Notes under the pieces: model-generated
The model's input: only the letters and a program-made list of their open reading frames with translations
What the model was told of the DNA's origin: nothing
Databases searched by the model: none
Assembly: GCA_937889485.1 (NCBI GenBank)
Contig: CALAPG010000005.1
Location: forward strand, 1-11,400
From: an uncultured Moraxella sp.
GTDB taxonomy: Bacteria > Pseudomonadota > Gammaproteobacteria > Pseudomonadales > Moraxellaceae
Length of the DNA: 11,400 nt
Direction: 5' to 3'
Program-made: the position numbers and the translations under genes
Part shown: one piece after another, positions 8,640 through 11,400 of the stretch
Layout of the letters: each line of letters begins with the position of its first letter
Numbering within the stretch: position 1 is the stretch's first letter

Positions 8640-9815
8640 CTAGATGCGCATTGGCATCACAACAAATTCATGTTGGCTATCGTGATATTGTTGCACTAAC
8701 ACAGACGCATTGGCTTGGCTCATATGAAAATCGATATCACCTTGCAGCACATTTAGTACATCCAATAAATATGCCACATTAAAAGAAATTTCTAAAGATT
8801 CGCCTTGGTAATTAACCAATAATTGTTCGCTAGCTTCATCTTGCTCAGCATTGCTTGCGCGTACCAACAACTGCCCATCACCCGAAAATTCAAACACCAC
8901 GCCCCGTGATTTTTCATTACTCAAAATTGCCACACGGCGTAGCACATGAGCAAGTTGTTCTTGATTAATGCGGGCAAGCTTATTGCTGCTAGCGGGCATG
9001 ACTCGGCGATAATCTGGAAATTTTCCATCAATAAGACGGGCAGTAAACGCCACCGTAATGGCATTTTTCATCTCACCTTCACTATCAACTTCCCCAAAAG
9101 GCAGTAAAACTTGCAAAAATTCACGACCAACATTTAGCGTAATTTGGTTATCATGGTTAGGCAACATGCGTCTTAGCTCAGCGAGCAATCGCTGTAATTC
9201 TAATACCGCTTTTCTTGGTAAAATTGCGTCTAGGCTGACTTGCTCATCACAATCAATCACCGTTTTTGCCAATGCTAAACGGTGCCCATCTGTTGCTACC
9301 GTGGATAATTGTCTAGCCTTGACCTCAAATAACATGCCCGTCAAGTAATAGCGAACGTCCTGCACTGCCATAGCAAAATGAGTCTTATCAAGCAGATCTA
9401 CCAAAGCCTCACGAGGTAGCTGAATAGGCGTCACTTGCTCAGGCTCCCCTAACATCGGAAAATCTTGAGCAGGCAAAGTGCTTAATTTAAAACGGCTACT
9501 ACCACAAACAATCAAACATTGCTTGTCATCGCCAACCGTAATTGATACAGGCAGACCATCAGGCAGCAACTTAACAATATCTTTAAATTTATTGGCAGGC
9601 ACTGTGATTTCACCCGGCTGTTTACAAGCAGATTCTGGCAAATTAAGCGTGGCTTGTAACTCTAACTCCAAGTCCGACGCCACCATCACCAATTGGGTAT
9701 TGGTTAGCGCCAATTTCATATTACCCAAAATGACCATGTTATGGCGCTTATCTGCCGCCTTAGAAATTAAATTAATGGCTTGTAACAACAAGTCACGAGA
9801 AATCATTAATTGCAT
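8640..9815 (-). CDS. dnaN: DNA polymerase III beta subunit (sliding clamp)
   Basis: Forms the ring-shaped homodimer that tethers DNA polymerase III and many repair proteins to DNA. The product has 391 residues (E. coli 366) with three clamp domains, roughly 1-130, 131-265 and 266-391. Recognisable blocks are VATDGHRLA (173-181), DGKFPDYRRV (263-272), AILSNEK (296-302) and the C-terminal VVMPMRI. Extra length relative to E. coli lies mainly in domain 2, around residues 211-217 and 237-251 (including PFGEVDSEGEMK). ATG at 9813-9815 aligns with the E. coli start; the Shine-Dalgarno is a weak GGGG seven bases upstream, and the in-frame ATG at codon 4 has none. It follows dnaA after 78 bases, which contain a good -10, so it can be expressed with dnaA or alone. 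Confidence 0.97.
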   Translation of the reverse strand: MQLMISRDLLLQAINLISKAADKRHNMVILGNMKLALTNTQLVMVASDLELELQATLNLPESACKQPGEITVPANKFKDIVKLLPDGLPVSITVGDDKQCLIVCGSSRFKLSTLPAQDFPMLGEPEQVTPIQLPREALVDLLDKTHFAMAVQDVRYYLTGMLFEVKARQLSTVATDGHRLALAKTVIDCDEQVSLDAILPRKAVLELQRLLAELRRMLPNHDNQITLNVGREFLQVLLPFGEVDSEGEMKNAITVAFTARLIDGKFPDYRRVMPASSNKLARINQEQLAHVLRRVAILSNEKSRGVVFEFSGDGQLLVRASNAEQDEASEQLLVNYQGESLEISFNVAYLLDVLNVLQGDIDFHMSQANASVLVQQYHDSQHEFVVMPMRI

Positions 9816-9853
9816 GGTGACGCCCCAAATACGTGATAAAAAAATTCTTGCCC

Positions 9854-9859
9854 ATTATA
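9854..9859 (-). promoter_or_regulatory. Probable -10 element of a dnaN promoter
   Basis: A perfect TATAAT on the minus strand in the dnaA-dnaN gap, 39 bases before the dnaN start. No good -35 at 16-18 bases (AT-rich GATTTT-like words only). Predicted leader about 30 bases. The word CGTGATAA occurs twice nearby, at 9832-9839 and 9883-9890, flanking this element. Confidence 0.5.
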
Positions 9860-9893
9860 AAGACTAATACATCAAAAATCTTCGTGATAATCG

Positions 9894-11234
9894 TTAAGTC
9901 TGTAACATTAATTTTAAAGAGCGATAGTCTTTATCAAACATAGGATCACTCAAACACAGTTGTTGTACTTTTTCACAAGCATGCATCACCGTTGTATGAT
10001 CCCGCCCCCCAAAAGATTGCCCAATCTCTGTAAAGCTATGGCTAGTTAGCTCACGGGCAAGCATCATGGCAATTTGTCTAGGGCGAGCAATATGACGTAG
10101 TCGTTTTTTACCCATCAAATCTTTAACAGAAATATCATAAAACTCAGCAACCACCTTACGAATATTATCCATACTCACCGCTTGGACGCGAATCGCAATC
10201 ACATCTTTAAGCGCCATTTGCACCAACTCTAGATGAATGGGCTGGTTGAGCAACCGCGAAATCGCCAACACCTTATTCAACGCCCCTTCAAGCTCACGCA
10301 CGTTTGCCACGATATGCTGCGCGATAAAAATAGCACAATCCTTGGGTAACACCACATCTTGCGTTTTGGCTTTCTTTTGTAAAATCTGGATCCGCGTATC
10401 AAGTTCTGGCGGGTCTAACGCCACCGACACCCCCCAAGCCAAACGCGATTTTAAGCGCTCATCAAAATCGGTCAACGCGCTTGGATGACGATCAGAGGCC
10501 AACACCACCTGCTTATTTTTACTCATAAAATCATTAAGTAACAGCAAAAATTGCTCACTACTTTTTTGCTTACCAGCGATTACATGAATATCATCAATAA
10601 TCAGCAGATCCGCCTTCTTAATCTTATCTTTAAACTCATCAATCTTTTGTTTTCTGAGTGAGTTAACTAGCTGATTTACAAACTTATCTGAGGTAAAATA
10701 AAAAAAACGCTTGCCTTGTTTTAAAATCTCATGGGCAATCGCGTGCATCAAATGGGTTTTACCCAGTCCTGTAGACCCATAAATAAACAGCGGATTATTT
10801 TTTGATTGTCCCAAGTTACTTGCCGTATCACGGCAGATGCTATACGCAATCTGATTAGACTTAGCAGTGACAAACTGATCAAACGTAAACTGCGGATCAA
10901 TATACTGAAATGAACGCTGCAGCTCAGTCTTAGCAGGGTCGTTTAGCGTCTCAGACAAAACATGACTGCCAACAGCAGACGTCAAATTACTGGCCTTATC
11001 AATCTGAATATGTACCTGAATAGCCGCATCGGGCGCTAACTGGGTCACAATCTGTTGAATCTGCAGCAAATGATGTTTTTCGATATAATTTGCAAAATAT
11101 TGGTTTGGTACATTGATGACTAACGCTTGGTCTTGCAAATTTGCAGACAAAGGTCGAATCCACATGGTAAAAATATTATCAGGTACTTGATATTTTAACT
11201 CTTCAACGCACCGTGCCCATATTGAATCAACCAT
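9894..11234 (-). CDS. dnaA: Chromosomal replication initiator protein DnaA
   Basis: Binds DnaA boxes at oriC and, with ATP, opens the origin and recruits DnaB. It has 446 residues (E. coli 467), the difference mostly in the variable linker (about 80-110). Domain I begins MVDSIWARCVEELK. The AAA+ domain starts near FTFDQFV (117) with Walker A GSTGLGKT (153-160), Walker B LLIIDD (210-215), sensor-1 region VVLASDRHP (243-251), and NVRELEGALN (311-320). Domain IV ends the protein with the DnaA signature ARPRQIAM and GGRDHTTVMHAC (409-420), which reads the DnaA box. All catalytic and DNA-contacting motifs are intact. The ATG has AGAGGA (11245-11250) ten bases upstream, a rather long gap. It is first in the dnaA-dnaN-recF order, with DnaA boxes just upstream that suggest autoregulation. 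Confidence 0.98.
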   Translation of the reverse strand: MVDSIWARCVEELKYQVPDNIFTMWIRPLSANLQDQALVINVPNQYFANYIEKHHLLQIQQIVTQLAPDAAIQVHIQIDKASNLTSAVGSHVLSETLNDPAKTELQRSFQYIDPQFTFDQFVTAKSNQIAYSICRDTASNLGQSKNNPLFIYGSTGLGKTHLMHAIAHEILKQGKRFFYFTSDKFVNQLVNSLRKQKIDEFKDKIKKADLLIIDDIHVIAGKQKSSEQFLLLLNDFMSKNKQVVLASDRHPSALTDFDERLKSRLAWGVSVALDPPELDTRIQILQKKAKTQDVVLPKDCAIFIAQHIVANVRELEGALNKVLAISRLLNQPIHLELVQMALKDVIAIRVQAVSMDNIRKVVAEFYDISVKDLMGKKRLRHIARPRQIAMMLARELTSHSFTEIGQSFGGRDHTTVMHACEKVQQLCLSDPMFDKDYRSLKLMLQT

Positions 11235-11263
11235 CGTTACACTATCCTCTAAAAATTGTGGCT

Positions 11264-11291
11264 AATTTAGCATAAAAGGCGTCTAAGTGAA
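11264..11291 (-). promoter_or_regulatory. Possible dnaA promoter (extended -10)
   Basis: Minus strand: -35-like TTCACT (11286-11291), 16-base spacer, TGC then TAAATT (11264-11269), that is an extended -10. Each hexamer matches consensus at four of six positions. TTCACT is repeated directly upstream (11292-11297). Predicted start would lie near 11257, giving a leader of about 20-25 bases. Confidence 0.35.
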
Positions 11292-11302
11292 AGTGAATTT
11301 CC

Positions 11303-11311
11303 TGTGGATAA
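11303..11311 (-). promoter_or_regulatory. DnaA box 1
   Basis: TTATCCACA on the minus strand, a perfect match to the DnaA box consensus; 69 bases before the dnaA start. Confidence 0.9.
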
Positions 11312-11326
11312 CCCCGTGTATATCTT

Positions 11327-11335
11327 TGTGGATAA
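11327..11335 (-). promoter_or_regulatory. DnaA box 2
   Basis: TTATCCACA on the minus strand, perfect, starting 24 bases from box 1 in the same orientation. Confidence 0.9.
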
Positions 11336-11371
11336 TTAAAATTTTAAAGTTGTTAACAAGTTATGTACCGC

Positions 11372-11380
11372 TTATCTACA
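11372..11380 (+). promoter_or_regulatory. DnaA box 3 (one mismatch)
   Basis: TTATCTACA on the plus strand, eight of nine to TTATCCACA, orientation opposite to boxes 1 and 2. Confidence 0.7.
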
Positions 11381-11383
11381 CAG

Positions 11384-11392
11384 TTATCAACA
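11384..11392 (+). promoter_or_regulatory. DnaA box 4 (one mismatch)
   Basis: TTATCAACA on the plus strand, eight of nine to consensus, 12 bases on from box 3 and in the same orientation. Confidence 0.68.
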
Positions 11393-11400
11393 TAATAAAT

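Larger units (their letters stand above)
11303..11400. other. Partial oriC / DnaA-box cluster upstream of dnaA
   Basis: Four DnaA boxes in 90 bases: two perfect ones reading TTATCCACA on the minus strand and two one-mismatch boxes on the plus strand, facing each other across an AT-rich segment (11334-11358) that could unwind. The palindrome TTGTTAACAA lies at 11350-11359. Position next to dnaA is the usual oriC site in Pseudomonas and its relatives. The region runs off the window, so its full extent is not visible. Confidence 0.8.

Overview
The window is a Gammaproteobacterial chromosome end-of-contig carrying the replication-initiation cluster. On the minus strand, in transcription order, lie dnaA, dnaN, recF and gyrB, with the start of an oriC-like region beyond dnaA at the right edge. 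Moderate, AT-leaning base composition, the dnaA-dnaN-recF-gyrB order, the long gram-negative type GyrB and DnaN, and the style of the glycine-zipper protein all suggest the family Moraxellaceae (Moraxella/Faucicola, Psychrobacter or Acinetobacter relatives). The family assignment is an inference; Gammaproteobacteria is much safer.

Left edge (1-293): bases 1-41 are not genomic. They are an Illumina i5 index plus the read-1 adapter. They run without a stop codon into the 3' end of a CheX-like chemotaxis phosphatase gene on the plus strand, which converges on guaA across a bidirectional terminator.

Middle (294-4687): guaA (GMP synthase, minus) is followed by a gene-free stretch of 683 bases. 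Next comes a plus-strand gene for a 444-residue protein of unknown function, built from four glycine-zipper units and two tyrosine-rich modules. It is the least understood gene in the window. A bidirectional terminator separates it from mntP (putative manganese exporter, minus), which sits just behind the gyrB terminator.

Right part (4708-11400): gyrB, recF, dnaN and dnaA encode gyrase subunit B, the RecF gap-repair ATPase, the sliding clamp and the initiator. Two ParB-binding parS sites lie inside recF, in the same reading phase, so both encode the peptide VFHV. This places chromosome-segregation sites within about 4 kb of the origin. Upstream of dnaA there are four DnaA boxes, two perfect and two with one mismatch, facing each other across an AT-rich segment. 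They are probably part of oriC and of dnaA autoregulation, but the window ends before the region is complete.

No tRNA, rRNA, CRISPR array, insertion sequence or phage gene was seen. The main points of interest are the paired intragenic parS sites, the internally expanded zipper protein, and the adapter contamination. I did not find convincing evidence for a wholly new multi-gene system.
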